This document shows positions 33,246 through 44,640 of a DNA stretch of 64,000 bases, one piece after another (positions within the stretch are counted from its first letter, which is position 1; each line of letters begins with the position of its first letter). The position numbers and the translations under genes were made by a program. This stretch comes from Vandiemenella viatica (lineage: Eukaryota; Arthropoda; Insecta; Orthoptera; Morabidae). A model generated the notes under the pieces. It was not told the DNA's origin, did no database searches, and worked only from the letters and a program-made list of their open reading frames with translations. The DNA is taken from contig CM061919.1 of the NCBI GenBank assembly GCA_031002005.1, positions 15,571,687-15,635,686 on the forward strand. The letters run 5' to 3'.

Positions 33246-33753
33246 ATGAACGTGACTAATGATGCACCTAACTGCTTCTTTCTCGTTTTCTCCTCTATAA
33301 GGGGGAATATTGCGCCACTGGGTTATAGTTGTGGGGTGTAACAGACTTTCAGCGGCCTAGTAATTTCCAATGTATCCCTAACAGTAGCGAGACACAGCCT
33401 AAGATAACCAAACCAGTTTCCGCAAATTGCTCTTTTCATGTATGTTTACCCGGGGAATAAGCCGTCATCGCGTAAAAAATCATCATTATTATTATCTCGT
33501 GACTGTTTACCCATTCACACATTAGAGCAGTCCACGAATCTTTATACTCATTCAGTGCTTGAGTAAATTGTTAACAATATATATTGGTAATATATTCTGG
33601 TTTAAACTAATTGGTGTATAAAAGAAAACTTTCTCTCTTCCTCATGCCATACCACCACAGTCACACCACTACTTTCACATTCCTAGCACTCTTTATCATA
33701 ACCGTTACTAATTGTGGTCTACGGTAATTTCCACGTCCAGCTGGTGTACTGAC

Positions 33754-34026
33754 CGCTAGCGTGGTGACGATGTTCTCGAGCTGCTCGAAGTCTGGCAGCG
33801 TGTCCGTGCAGAGCCGCAGCAGCTCCTCGAGCAGGTAGTTGCGGCCGCTGACCAGGCGGGCCCTGCAGACGGGACACTCGCGGCAGCTGGAGCCGCAGCG
33901 CCCGCACAGGCTGTGTCCGCCCGCGCACAGCACGATGGGACTGCGCATCGTCTCCGTGCATACGGGGCACTCCAGCACGCGCTCCAGCGTCGCGCTCCAC
34001 CTCGCCACGTCCTCCATCAGACTGAT
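33754..34026 (-). CDS. RING-finger exon (SIAH-type spacing) of a minus-strand host gene
   Basis: The exon is 91 codons, phase 0 at both ends, between acceptor TTTTCAG and donor GTCAGT. It encodes a RING domain with the spacing C-x2-C-x10-C-x3-H-x2-C-x2-C-x6-C-x2-C. This is exactly the spacing of SIAH/Seven-in-absentia E3 ubiquitin ligases, and E-C-P-V-C and C-P-V-C bracket it as in that family. The segment after the RING (G-R-N-Y-L-L-E-E-L-L) corresponds to the RNLAMEKV helix of SIAH. All eight zinc ligands are present, so the domain should fold and bind an E2. The usual SIAH zinc fingers and substrate-binding domain were not found downstream, so the gene may be a different RING protein. Base composition is far more GC-rich than its introns. 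Confidence 0.75.
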
Positions 34027-34761
34027 CTGAAAACGCACAGCACCGCCTCAGTATGGAAGTCTCTAGCTCGGAAACAGAATAAGTTGTAGTAGACTTCGAA
34101 TTTGAATGTTGCGTGTTTGTTTTTAATTTTTTTTCCTGAGCCAATACTGAATAACATCTATATTATTATTATTTTTTTAAAAATTTAGGGTTATTGTACG
34201 GGGTGTATAGCTCGTAATGTGAACAGTCAAGTTTTTTTTCGCACTGTAAAATAAACAAGAAAACAGTCATAAAAACTATCTATCTTAGAGCAGCCCAAGT
34301 CTATTTCAATAAAAGTATCACTTCATAACTTTAAATTTGACTGTAATATTGATCATATTCTATGCATAAATAACAAACATTAAATGTTCTAACATTTAAT
34401 TTATTTTATAAGTTGCGTGAAAAACAAATAACATTTGTGTGTGTTTGTTTTGTGATAAGATAATACCACTTTAGTATTCGTGCATTATAGTTATGGAAAT
34501 AGGTAGACCGGCCATCAATTTGAGTGGAATTAAATTCCAGCTATCATCAAACGTTAAGCTTGTTTCTGGCACCATTTGAAGTCATGTGGTGACGTCATAA
34601 GGACTGTAACCTCTATTTTCTAAACGTTTCTTAGCGGGTGGCATAAAAGAAAGTGTATGGCGCTCAAAGTGGATTCCGTTCAAAACCAGAAGACGCGTCA
34701 CGTGTATCGCTGTGCCTATCCTCGCATGTTGTAATGGGTTCCACTGTGGGGGCGCACTTAC

Positions 34762-34853
34762 CAGGAGGACCCTGTTAGTTGCTGGGTCACTGGGCTGGCT
34801 CGCTTCACCTCCCCCGCCACCTGAGGCGGCGTCCATGGCCGATCCAGCGGCTC
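34762..34853 (-). CDS. Gly/Ser-rich exon preceding the RING exon
   Basis: Acceptor TATTGCAG and donor CTCCTG|GTAAGT bound a 92-nt exon, phase 1 at the start and phase 0 at the end. It encodes A-A-G-S-A-M-D-A-A-S, a run of five Gly, and E-A-S-Q-P-S-D-P-A-T-N-R. The ATG at 34836 stands in a good context (GCCATGG) and could be an alternative start giving 25 codons before the RING exon. The frame is also open back to the acceptor and joins the phase-1 end of the Gln-rich exon at 41145-41321. The intron to the RING exon is 735 bp. Confidence 0.65.
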
Positions 34854-34859
34854 CTGCAA

Positions 34860-35845
34860 TAAGCGTTCTACAATTACAAACACGGCAGCTTTAGTGGGTT
34901 AACATTATGCTGTATTACTTTGACCGAAAACACTATCGGAGACAGAACAGGATAAGGTAGCACAAACTGAAATATGGAGAATTAAGAAAACAGTGTGGTA
35001 GATGGTGTGGTGAATATAAAAGAAATGATAATGGCTACGAATTGAAATAACTTTGCAAGAACATGCAGCTAAAGATAATAGAGAGACACTCTCCCCACAC
35101 ATATATACTTGTACATAAATTCGCGTAGACATAATCGAGCAAACATATGCGCCCAGTCATTAATGTTATCCGCCACAATACTAACCTGGAGCCCGTGGCG
35201 TTTACCACGGTTTAGGGTATAGCTCAGATAACCAGACACGAGGAGGTGAAAGTATACGTTGATATTTATATTCTGAAAGAACAATTGGCACTAAGAGTCA
35301 TTGTCCTTTTCGGGGTGTAAAAACGTTACTGCGTTCCTTAGTCTTTATTCTTCAAGGAATAGTGTTTACCAGACCCGCCAGATAGGTACTGTGAACAGGA
35401 AGCCACGCCCAGGGGGACTATTGAGTAGTCCGTAAGAGATGTTTTGCCTGCCCCAAGAAATGCGATAGACTGTCGACATGACGTAGAGATGGCTAATACC
35501 GACTGGCTTATACTATACGTTACGTAACAATTCTGTTTCTTGCCTACTTCGTGAATCTGCAGTGCATTTTTCTTTGAACACCGAAGCCTAAGGAATATGG
35601 AAAGATAATTTCATCCCTAAAGCAAAGCTATTTGTAGCAAATGTGGCATCTACACTAATTTAATTAATCTAGTTAAATGTTAACAGCTATACTCTTTACA
35701 TTTTTGGCATGTGCACGTGTCAATAAAAATGTATTTGAGAGGAGTTGGGAGCGAACACTCAAGGGCATTTTTGCTGCTTGCAATAGAAGAGCATTAGTAG
35801 GCGAGGATTTCATCGCTTCTAAGCAAATGTGAAAACTCTGAAACT
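34860..35845. other. Intronic stretch, no gene seen
   Basis: AT-rich with no domain or element end. It would lie in the intron upstream of the Gly/Ser-rich exon. Confidence 0.4.
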
Positions 35846-35849
35846 AAAT

Positions 35850-38680
35850 GCCGTCCAATTTATTTAGGGTACGTTTATTGCCGCTGAAGTAGAATGCTCT
35901 TCCATAGTTCAGTTTTGATTTGAGTTTGGTACAAAAAATTATTAACGATGTAGATGGACGAGCTCTCCAAACTAGAGTCACCGTGTTTTGGGTATTAAGA
36001 CCTTGTTTCAGTTTTGTGACGAGTTGATACATGTGAGCTAACCAGGGGAGATGAGAATCATATACCAGACCTAGGCATTTGACGTAAATTTATACAGCAT
36101 GTTGAGGGCATCCAAAATTAAGTTGTAAATCGGTGGATGAGTTCTATTTCTTGCAAGTATGATTGCCGAGGATTTACTTGCGGTGAAGTCTAAGCCACGT
36201 TGGAAGAGCAATTGACTTATGCGAAGTATATCCTGTAGAAGAAGAAACTTAGATACCGATGCTGCTGAGGTGAAAACGCAGACTCATCGGCGAACTGAAT
36301 AATGTTTACGGCAAGAGGTAAAATGCTCTCCAGGTCCCGGACATAAATGATTTACAGGAGGGGACTGAACACAACGCCTTGAGTAAGACCTTGATGGGTG
36401 CGTCGAGGCCCAAGCAGAATTTGTTTGCACCAAATATAGCAGTCTTGTTTGCAAAAGTTGATAGATTCCAGACAAAGTGTTGAGGAAGACATAGTGTGAC
36501 GAGTTTCTCCATCAGAATCGGTATCCGCACATTATCACAAGCCACAGATATGTCCAGCAACTATGCAGTAAGGTACTGGTTTTCCAGATAGGATTCGTGA
36601 ATCACCGTGATTAACGTGAAATGGTTTTCGTAGGTATCTCAGCCTTTGCGGAATCCGTTTTGGGAGCTAGGGAACAAGCATCGTGATTCTATACAACATT
36701 TCAGATATGTTTAATCATTCTTTCCAGCGTCTTGCCAATTCATATGGAAAGGGCTATAGCACGATAGGATACTGGGTTTCCTGGTTCCTTTGCGCGCTTC
36801 GGAAGAGGAACTATTATTTGCGTTGTCCTGGCTTCAGGAATGCATTTGTTAGACCATAACTCGTTAACCATGCTGAGGAGGAGCTTTATCTGGGAGGTGC
36901 TGTAACAGAGTAGTGGAAGTCATGTATGTCTGCTGCTGCGTTGGCAGCGTTCTTGAACGCCGGTCGAAGTTCACTGAAGGTGAAATCTGTGCATAGAAAA
37001 CGGTTAGAATCTTCTTCAGTGAAATTATATGTAGGACGACTTGGAGAAGGTGGAGCGACTCTACCAGAAAATCCTTCCGGCCACGTGGTATCGTCGGAGA
37101 ATTCACGCAGACTATAGTTTCTGTTGTACAGGACTTTTATACATTACCATACGTCTTTCGTCATGGTATCCTTATTCAATGTGGAACAGAATTCTTTCCA
37201 ACTATGTCTCTTAGTTGTCCTGAGCAACCGCCTAGTGTGAGCAGACTCTTGCTGATTTCGAAGGTACATGCCTTGGGTTTATGGTTACGGAATTCCCGGA
37301 GAGTCGCACGTCGGAGAGCGACTTGTGGAGAACTATCTGTGTTACACTAAATAATTGGAGTATTCTTGTTTTGGATGGGGGCCTTCCTCAGGTGGGTGGA
37401 TATGAGAGCTGCGCGTTCCAGATCGCTTATGAAGAGATTGTAATCATCCATAGTTGAACTGCAGTGCTGAAAACAGCGTAGGCCTACTTCGTGGAGCATT
37501 GGAGAATAATTTAGCAACGTTAATGCTCCACTTGATTGACGGGATGGAGCGTGGGCCACTCGTTGAGAGATGATCAGTGCCTGTAAGTACAGTAGGCCTG
37601 CTGTGAGTATTATCATTTCCACATATCAGCAAAGCTGGGTGTAGAGGAGTTAAAAGATTATTCCACATTTCCTGTGTTATGGTCTTGTGAGGCTTCCAGT
37701 AGACACGTGAACTCAGGAGCATGGATTCTAGCGGCGGCGACTTGGAATTCGGGATCTAACCCGACTACAATACTTCAGACATTGAAAGGGAATGTATGAT
37801 GGACGAGAAGCGATGCTCACATTTCTCATCCGGTCGATCTGCTAGGAAAGTGACGGAGGTTTTTGGGCGCACAGTTAAAGTTTCCTTAAAACATCTCTCA
37901 GTACATGTTGATTACTTGATATCTTTCTGAGGGACTTCGTATTCAAGGCTTTCTTTATTGGCGATGGCCGATATAGCATTCCGCTACAGAATTCGCAAAG
38001 CTATTGAAATTATTTGATAGCGTGATTAACTCACGGATGACGAGTAGATTTCCAGTAGGGGATGATTGAGGCGAAAGTAATACTGGACATGATGAACTGG
38101 ACTACTTCTTCAATAAGGAATTCATTCAGTTCTTTTTGGTGGATGTTTGGAGATGTTATGTGGGCGACGAGGTATAGGTTATCCGTAATAGGAGAAGAAA
38201 AACACCGAGTGTGGTGAGTGAGCGGATAACACTCCGGCCTCGCATTCGGGAGGACGCCGGTTCGAATCCCCGTCCGGTCATCCAGATTTGGGTTTACCAT
38301 GGTTTCCCCAAATCACTGCAGGCGAAAGCCGGATGTTTCCTTCAAAAGGCCATGGCCGAGTTCCTTCCCGTTCCTTGTCCCATCCAACCTCTACGTCGAC
38401 GAGACGTACAGCCATAAATAAAATAAAAAAACCATCTTTGGTGAACGGAGGCGAAACACTGCGGTGGGAATGGATGCCTCCTGCTGATGAGTGGATGGTT
38501 GTGCGACTTGAGAGGCAGCGCCTATAAACATAGGCTTCTGCGTCTGCTGTAACGGATGTTGTTGGTGAACTTGCAGTTGCATGTTTTGTCGAATGTGTGG
38601 TGGTCGGACGTTGTGGTTTCTGTACCGATAAAGGAGTAAATTTGGCCTTCGGTCTTTTCGACCATTTGGCCAGCTCCAAT
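35850..38680 (-). pseudogene. Non-LTR retrotransposon relic (Jockey/R1/I group)
   Basis: Successive pieces on the minus strand follow the LINE order. A Gln-rich ORF1-like segment lies near 38450-38680. An endonuclease end with L-I-C-G-N-D-N-T-H-S (normally GDFN.H) is near 37610-37640. A linker follows with R-R-L-L-R-T-T-K-R-H-S-W-K-E-F and D-V-W near 37150-37230. Reverse transcriptase has L-D-I-S-V-A-C-D-N-V near 36540 (normally D..GAYD), a degraded GLxQGxVxSP block, and F-A-D-E (36283-36294) where the catalytic motif should be FADD. Many stops and frameshifts are present. Inside it lies a family A SINE at 38205-38432. It occupies the intron between the Gln-rich and Gly/Ser-rich exons. Confidence 0.65.
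38205..38432 (+). mobile_element. SINE family A, near full length, inserted in a LINE relic
   Basis: Head GTGGTGAGTGAGCGG, box B GGTTCGAATCC near 38262, CATCCAGATTTGGG body, GGCCATGGCCGAGTTCC, 3' end GACGAGACGT and an A-rich AAATAAAATAAAA tail. Target duplications are not clear-cut. Confidence 0.85.
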
Positions 38681-38689
38681 TTGTTTACG

Positions 38690-38860
38690 TTGCAACTGCT
38701 GTATCAGAACTCACTATGATATTATGGACACTACAGTGAGGACAACACAAGACGAGCACAACACTTATTAAAACCACCCATGCCCGATGCCGGACTCGAA
38801 CCGGCGGTCCTTGCAATGCGAGGCCAGCGCGCTAGCCACTACACTGCCAGGATCGGCTAA
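38690..38860 (-). mobile_element. SINE family C with tRNA head
   Basis: On the minus strand: GGCAGTGTAGTGGCTAGCGC (box A region), box B GGTTCGAGTCC, then a body with GTGTTGTGCTCGTC and GTTGTCCTCACTGTAG. The spacing of boxes is tRNA-like, but the 3' half is unrelated to tRNA, so I read it as a SINE and not a tRNA gene. Confidence 0.6.
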
Positions 38861-39455
38861 TTGTTCTCTGTTAGGGAACATCACACTTGTTCCGTGAGCT
38901 ATTGCATGTTTTGGTTTACGGTGTCTAAGATATACCAGTGGCATAATACTGGCCACAACAAAGGAAGCAACATGCAGCGGGCTTCACCTGTCCTGATGGT
39001 GACCCAATCTTAAAAACAAATACCTGCGACCGAAAAGGTAATAACCAGGCTGGAATAGGTATCACATGCTCTTGGTTCGCGCAAGGACGTTTTGGCGAAT
39101 TTTTTAATACACACTACTGGTAATGGGGATACCATTTTTTCTAAAAGTTCTTCCTCAATCAAAGTAGCATTTTTTGATTTGCAAACGTGTAGTTGCTCTA
39201 TTAGATTGGCAAAGCCTGCAGTACCGTACTGGTTCTGATTTTGAGGCGATTTTTCCCAATAGGGGTTATGCCAACAACATTCGTGTTGAAGGCGTTATTC
39301 TATTGAAATATTAGTTTGGCGATTGCCATTGGATGTGAATTACCGAAGTTTCTGTCCAAACTCTCCACAAAAACAAAAGGCCCACTGTCTGTATCCCTGT
39401 ATGCGTCGTCTTTACTGCGATAAGTTAGAGCTGTCGTGTCAGGCTGCGTGTAGTA

Positions 39456-40991
39456 CGATGGTTGCTAATTATATTTATGGCCTTGGCAACAATAAGTTTT
39501 GCCATGCACCATCTGACCTTTCCATTGGAAACACTGACATTGTTGAACATAGCCTTATTCATAACAATGTATCATTTGAGCGCGATTTGTTGTTTACAGT
39601 AACTTTAAAAATTCTGTTTCGGCGAAAAATACAATTAACTCCTGAACATTTTCGTGCGATTATTTTTCAGAACTTTCGACGTGGATTATCAAGAAAAGAA
39701 TGCATCGATGAACTTAATTCTTTATACGGCGATAAAGCACCATCATATAGCACTTTAAAAAATAACGAAAAATCAATCGTGGCCGATGTTCGCTTCAGAA
39801 CGAATTCCGTCACGGTCGTCCAAAAACGGTTGTTGTGCCAGAAAACATCGATGCTGTGCGTGAACTGATAAAGCAAGATCGTCATGCGACATACCGTGAG
39901 ATTGAGGCATCTTTGGGTATTAATATGACAAGCATTAATGAAATATTGCGTGATCACTTGGCCGTAAAAATGATTTGTTCGCGTTGGATCCCGCATAATC
40001 TGACAAACGCTCAAAAGGAAGCTCGTGTCGATTGGTGCAAGGAAATGTTAAAAAAAATACGTTCAAGGTGCATCAAAGGCTGTGAATAACATCTACACAG
40101 GTGACGAATCATGGATCTATGCATATGAGCCCGAAAGAAAACAGCAATCGACTGTATGGGTCTTCTAAGACAAGCCAAATCCGACAAAAGATGTTCGCGT
40201 AAACGGCCTTGGTAGCGTAGTACTGGCTCCACGTGCCGAAGGTCGCCGGTTCGAGTCCGGCCGAGGGCATGGGTGTTTAAGTGTTGTATGTGAGTGCTTG
40301 TCGTGTCCGTCCTGTGGTGTGTCAGGAATTACTTGAAAGATATTTATACACACGTGGAGAAACTGAACACAATGGATGAACTAAACTCATACTTGAGCTG
40401 GCTGTGTGGCCTATGGAAGCCAAATGCCATTTAAAAAAATGTTCGCGGAAGAAGCACATCGAAGCAAATGGTTGCATGTTTCTTCGGCATTACCGGTCAC
40501 GTGGTGACAGTGGCGTTAGAGTAACGTAGGACGGTCAACTCTGAATGGTACGCGACCATTTGTTAACCAGAAGTCTTTGGCGACATTCGTAAAAATTCGA
40601 AGAAGAGGCGAATAATTCTTCATCACTAGAATGCGAGCTGTCACACATCGGCTCAAACAAAGGAATATTTGACCAGTGAAAACATCGAATTGATGGGCCA
40701 TCCGCCGTACAGCCCAGATTTGGCACCCAATAACTTCTTTTCATTCCCGCACATCAAAAACAAATTACGTGGTCAACGATTTTCGACACCCAAAGAAGCG
40801 GTTGATGCATTCACGATGCATGTTCTGGAGTTAACTCCGTCGGAGTGGGAAAAGTGCTTCGAAAATTGGTTCAAACGCATGCAAAAGTGTATTGATCTTC
40901 ACGGAGAATATTTTGAGAAACAATAAAATCAATTCGATCATAAAAATTTGTTTTCTCATTATTAGAGCAGAAATATAAATAGCAACCCTTG
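39456..40991 (+). mobile_element. mariner element, inactivated, with TA duplication
   Basis: Inverted ends CGATGGTTGCTA and (right, reverse complemented) CAAGGGTTGCTA continue in similarity for nearly 30 bp, flanked by TA on both sides (39454-39455, 40992-40993). Without the inserted SINE and its duplication it is about 1.29 kb, the size of a complete mariner. The transposase is recognisable from L-T-P-E-H-F-R-A-I-I-F to the C-terminal L-H-G-E-Y-F-E-K-Q stop at 40924-40926. It is broken by frameshifts and stops. The first catalytic Asp (T-G-D-E-S-W, near 40100) is intact; the second is a TAG stop (H-H-stop-N-A-S); the third is Asn (A-P-N-N in place of A-P-N-D). Confidence 0.93.
40200..40438 (+). 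mobile_element. SINE family B inserted in the mariner, 9-bp target duplication
   Basis: Head GGCCTTGGTAGCGTAG, box B GGTTCGAGTCC, body GTGTTTAAGTGTTG and TTGAGCTGGCTG, A-rich tail. ATGTTCGCG is duplicated at 40191-40199 and 40439-40447, inside the mariner transposase sequence. Confidence 0.92.
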
Positions 40992-41144
40992 TAGGATTGA
41001 GCTGAAGTAGGAAAATAGTCTATGTAGACCCTGGTGTATCGAGCATGTCAACTTCCTCCGTCTGCACAGTTTGTGTGCCTGTACACAGCGTCGCTTAGCC
41101 GGCTGATCCGACTCTTCTCTGAGTTAAGTGAGGCACAGCAGTAC

Positions 41145-41321
41145 CTGGAGATATGGGTGAATCCTGTGATGAAGTGCTGCTTGATCCTGCTTCCGTCTCT
41201 AGAGGTTGCTGCTGCTGCTGTTGCTGCAGCGGTTCCACTTGTTGCCGTTGTTGAAATTCCAGTTGCAATTGTAGCAGTTGTTGTTGCAGTTGTTGCAGTA
41301 TATGAGGAGGCAGTTGTCTTT
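41145..41321 (-). CDS. Glutamine-rich exon, probably of the RING gene
   Basis: Acceptor TTCTGTGTGTTACAG and donor CCAG|GTACTG bound a 177-nt exon with phase 1 at both ends. The open frame reads R-Q-L-P-P-H-I-L-Q-Q-L, then Gln/Leu repeats and a stretch of six Gln, then a Ser/Thr-rich tail S-S-S-T-S-S-Q-D-S-P-I-S-P. The phase-1 end joins the phase-1 start of the exon at 34762-34853 without a stop. Glutamine tracts of this kind are common in regulatory proteins. The CAG/CAA mixture argues for selection on the protein rather than plain repeat expansion. The other minus frame is also open (Ala/Thr-rich), so frame choice rests on the phase match and codon character. Confidence 0.55.
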
Positions 41322-41329
41322 CTGTAACA

Positions 41330-41820
41330 CACAGAATGTGTCGCTACTCACTAGCAGAAGTTAGTACCTGACGCGGCAAAACTTCACTCGAAATACAATT
41401 CACCGGATGGGAGTGTGAAATAAGGAGGTTATTAGCATAGCACGCCTCTAATGGCGACTTAATTTTCTGCCCGTATATGTGGGATCAGCCATAGTTTGGT
41501 TATACTCTGAATTTCACTTATTGTCCACTAAAAGCACTAATTAGAAAGTTTAAACTTTATATATTACAAGACAAAACTAAACACACTCTGCAGAACTCGC
41601 CAACTACGGACGAACTAGACGCGCGAACGGTAAGTGGAGCTAACTGTTAAGACGACCTTCCTGGTCGGCTGCTACGTATGAACTGCGAACAGCAATGTAT
41701 CACTCGTGTGTACATTGGCTTTAGTAGGTTGGGAAGATTATTTCTATTTCTCTCACAAGTAGATATTCCTGTTATTCATTTGTCTGTAGTTTCCATCTTG
41801 TGGTAATCTTTTAATGAAAC
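41330..41820. other. No recognisable gene
   Basis: Intronic or intergenic AT-rich DNA. A donor-like GAACG|GTAAGT on the plus strand near 41630 has no supporting exon evidence. Confidence 0.35.
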
Positions 41821-42836
41821 TAGGGATGCAACGGAGGTAATCTTAGCGGATGCAGACAAGGACGTTCAGTTATTGACATCCGCGGCGCGGATATTTTGCG
41901 GAAGCGGATGCAGAAAAATAAATTTATAATTATTTAGATTTTAATATTTTATCAGAAATAAACTTAAAATAAAAATAAGTATAATTTTTATCAAAATTTC
42001 TACATTTTCCATAAGCAAAGTATTTCAATCTAATACTGTCGCATTATTTACTTCCTGATCTTTCAACAACAAAAATTTGGAATGATTTAGCAAGAGAATT
42101 AAATTATTTGTGTAACTGCGCAGGCGTCAATGAAACAATGTTTGACATACGGACTGTGCGCATTCCGCGGCTCGGCTAATTGAAGCGTCAAGCACAAGAC
42201 CACGCTATCGCACTTGTGTGTGCCCGCAACGCGCCTTCACAGTCCAATTTTCGAGACCTACGATGATCCAATTTTTCGATTTAGGAGTCTTGTTGGACCA
42301 TGAAAGGTGTTGCAGGACGTCTCGGATGTGGTTGGACTCCCAGACAACCAACACGGGCTTCTGCCATCCATTAATTTATGATGTTGGATCTTGATTGCAG
42401 GAAACTCCCTACGAGTGTGCGATAAAGACACTGGTGCGCCGCTAGATAGTACGGGAGGAAAGGACTGCTAGGACACCTAGTGGAGTGAATGGGTGAGCGC
42501 ATCCTTCGGTAGTTCTACACGGGGGTCCTACAAGTTAGATCGTAAAAGGGCCGCTTTACTTTACATGCAAGTTCAAACTTGTAAATTCGTGTTTACCAGT
42601 AGGTAGTAACAACGTTCAGTTCATTATTACTTTTATTACAGTATCGTAAAAAAAGAAACAAACACGTTTTTTGTAGCTAAGCGACGATAGGGTGATTCCC
42701 GTATAAAGAGAGAAGAATAAGATATAAACTAAACATGGGCTATACTTCCACATTAAAGGCTGCGAATGCAAAATCGGAGGTAGAATTCCATTCGGAACTT
42801 CCTCACTTGGGATGTAACAGAGCTCTGTTACATCCC
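41821..42836. mobile_element. Possible hAT-like non-autonomous element
   Basis: The left end TAGGGATGCAACGGA and the reverse complement of the right end TAGGGATGTAACAGA form a 15-bp imperfect inverted repeat. Flanks AATGAAAC and CTCGAAAC agree in only part, so an 8-bp target duplication is not secure. No transposase fragment is seen inside. Confidence 0.4.
42809..42836. repeat. Perfect 28-bp palindrome
   Basis: GGGATGTAACAGAG is followed directly by its exact reverse complement. It consists of the terminal motif of the element at 41821-42836 in both orientations back to back. Confidence 0.9.
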
Positions 42837-42899
42837 TACTCGAAACAAGTGTGACAATCATACGAAAAACAGTTGTATTTGAATTAATTACTAACAATT

Positions 42900-43635
42900 A
42901 AATTTCGTTGAGTAATTGTTGAAAAATGGCATACAGCAACGTTTTTAGTTATTTCCTTCACCGCACTCATTTTGGATAACGCTCGTACGTACCTGAAAAA
43001 TGGAAGCCAATAGCGGCAAGCCATGTGGGCAACGCTCAGAAAGTAACGGGGACACTTCAGAGTTAACACTGATAGTCAATTGAACCCTAAAATGATTCTA
43101 ACATCGCCAAAGCTAGACGAAAAAGTTACTTAGAACACTAGTGCTATTACCGGTCACACGCAAAAGAAATACGAGTAAGAAAATAAAAGTCCAATGCATT
43201 TAGTACTGGAATTGATACCGTAATCAAACAAACTAACTTTTTTAACAATGTCAAACAGCTTAACTGCTTACGAGGGGAGCCGCCAATTGTAAAATTCAGA
43301 TTCAATTCATACTGTGAATAATAAAAGGACATGGCGAGAGGTTTAATGTGACAGAGTAGTCCACAAACTTGGCATTGAAATACTGCTTTGCTTTCAAATA
43401 TTTTCTATGTAAGGGGGTGCGTCGCCGGGTCGAATCTCGTTGGGGAAAACTTTTTTACTGAAGAGAAACTTCTTCGGTCGCGGTTGGGAGAAATTTGTGA
43501 ACGTTACGCGTTAAATGCGCATGCGCGGAACCCAATGGTACGGTTTAATGGCATCAGCAGCTGGCGACTTGTGTATGGTTCAATGTCAAATTTAAAATAA
43601 CAAAATCATTAGGATTGTAACAGTGTACAATTCTC
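42900..43635. other. No recognisable gene
   Basis: A weak tRNA-like box B (GGGTCGAATCTCG near 43427) suggests an old SINE; otherwise nothing supported. Confidence 0.35.
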
Positions 43636-43639
43636 CTAG

Positions 43640-44460
43640 TCAAAAATTAGACGATATTATTGATTGTTTACATCATTCATTTTTTCTTTTACACTACAAG
43701 GTTACTTCATAAAGATAATATATGTTCCGATTTCTAGGACGTAATTTAAAACAATGTACAACGGAAGTTAAATCGATTGCTTGTAAAGCTCTGGTGTATC
43801 CTCACTTAGAAGATTGTTGTTCTTTATGGGGTTCCTATCAAGAACGATTAATGGAGGCATTGCAGAAGGTCCAAAGAACTGCCCGATTCGTTAGAAGTAT
43901 ATATAGCTGGAGGGAAAGCGTACATGCGACGTTGAATGAATTGGATTGGGAAGACCTGGAACATCGAAGGCGTTGCTCTCGGCAGAAGCTGATTTAGAAA
44001 TTTACGACTAACCTATTTCAGGATGACGGCAAACAAATATTACTACCATCTACATTCATAGGAAATCTTCCCAGGTTTTTCCGCCAGATAATATTATTAA
44101 AAGACAAGCTTTCGGCGGCTTGCTCTACCGCCATCATCAGGTCAATTGTACTTATGAGAACAACTAGAACTGCACTGGATCGCGGATCCGTAGGGACCAG
44201 AATCTTATCGTCTTCTGATTGGCTGACTACATTTCCCGTTTCCATGCTGTGTCTGTAATTGGTCTGCTTGATAATATTATGCGGCGGAAAACATGTTAAG
44301 ATTTCGTATCAAAGATACGCCGGGAAAGCCTTGTTTCTCATCTACATTCATATCTAGCAGTGACGAAGAAAATAAGATAAAAGGAATCAGGGCCAGAACC
44401 GATTAATTTCTATAGTCTTTTTTTACCACTAGCTGTTAGTGAGTTATCGAGCGAGAGAAC
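43640..44460 (+). pseudogene. CR1/L2-type LINE 3' end, split by an insertion
   Basis: The frame 43722-43997 reads F-L-G-R-N-L-K-Q-C-T-T-E-V-K, then L-V-Y-P-H-L-E-D-C-C-S-L-W-G and W-E-D-L-E-H-R-R-R. This is the C-terminal region beyond reverse transcriptase in CR1/L2-like LINEs, and the same sequence family as the minus-strand copy at 48239-49170. A TAG stops it at 43996-43998. Diverged 3' sequence continues to 44059, is interrupted by the 44060-44338 insertion, and resumes to about 44460. 5'-truncated as usual for LINE copies. Confidence 0.7.
44060..44338 (-). mobile_element. 279-bp insertion with 14-bp target duplication and hammerhead-like core
   Basis: CATCTACATTCATA stands on both sides (44046-44059, 44339-44352), so the segment was inserted into the LINE relic. 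On the minus strand it has CTGATGA (44139-44133), a five-pair stem GGCGG/CCGCC and GAAA (44112-44109), the core layout of a hammerhead ribozyme as found in Penelope-like elements. No coding sequence. Assignment to a Penelope-type or similar retroelement end is inference. Confidence 0.6.
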
Positions 44461-44461
44461 T

Positions 44462-44640
44462 TAGATTCCGATAGAAGTGGGTATCCATAAACCCTTCGGT
44501 CATCCTTATCCGTGTTTTCAATAGTTTTCCCAGATCGCTCCAGGCGAATTCCGGGATGGTTCCTCAAAATAGCCAATGGGCGCCTCCTGCCATGTCCCGA
44601 ATACCCCTTCCTATGCACAAATGGTTACACATTAGGACTG
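44462..44640 (+). mobile_element. Diverged SINE family A body
   Basis: TTTTCCCAGATCGCTCCAGGCGAATTCCGGGATGGTTCC-like order of family A body motifs, with the tRNA head not recognisable. Old copy with poorly defined ends. Confidence 0.45.

Noticed and set aside
33719..34144. 141-codon minus frame overlapping the RING exon
   Set aside because: Shadow frame of the RING exon; the RING frame has all zinc ligands and splice borders.
38278..38679. 133-codon minus open frame
   Set aside because: Half of it is the antisense of the inserted SINE; the other half is the degraded LINE 5' region.
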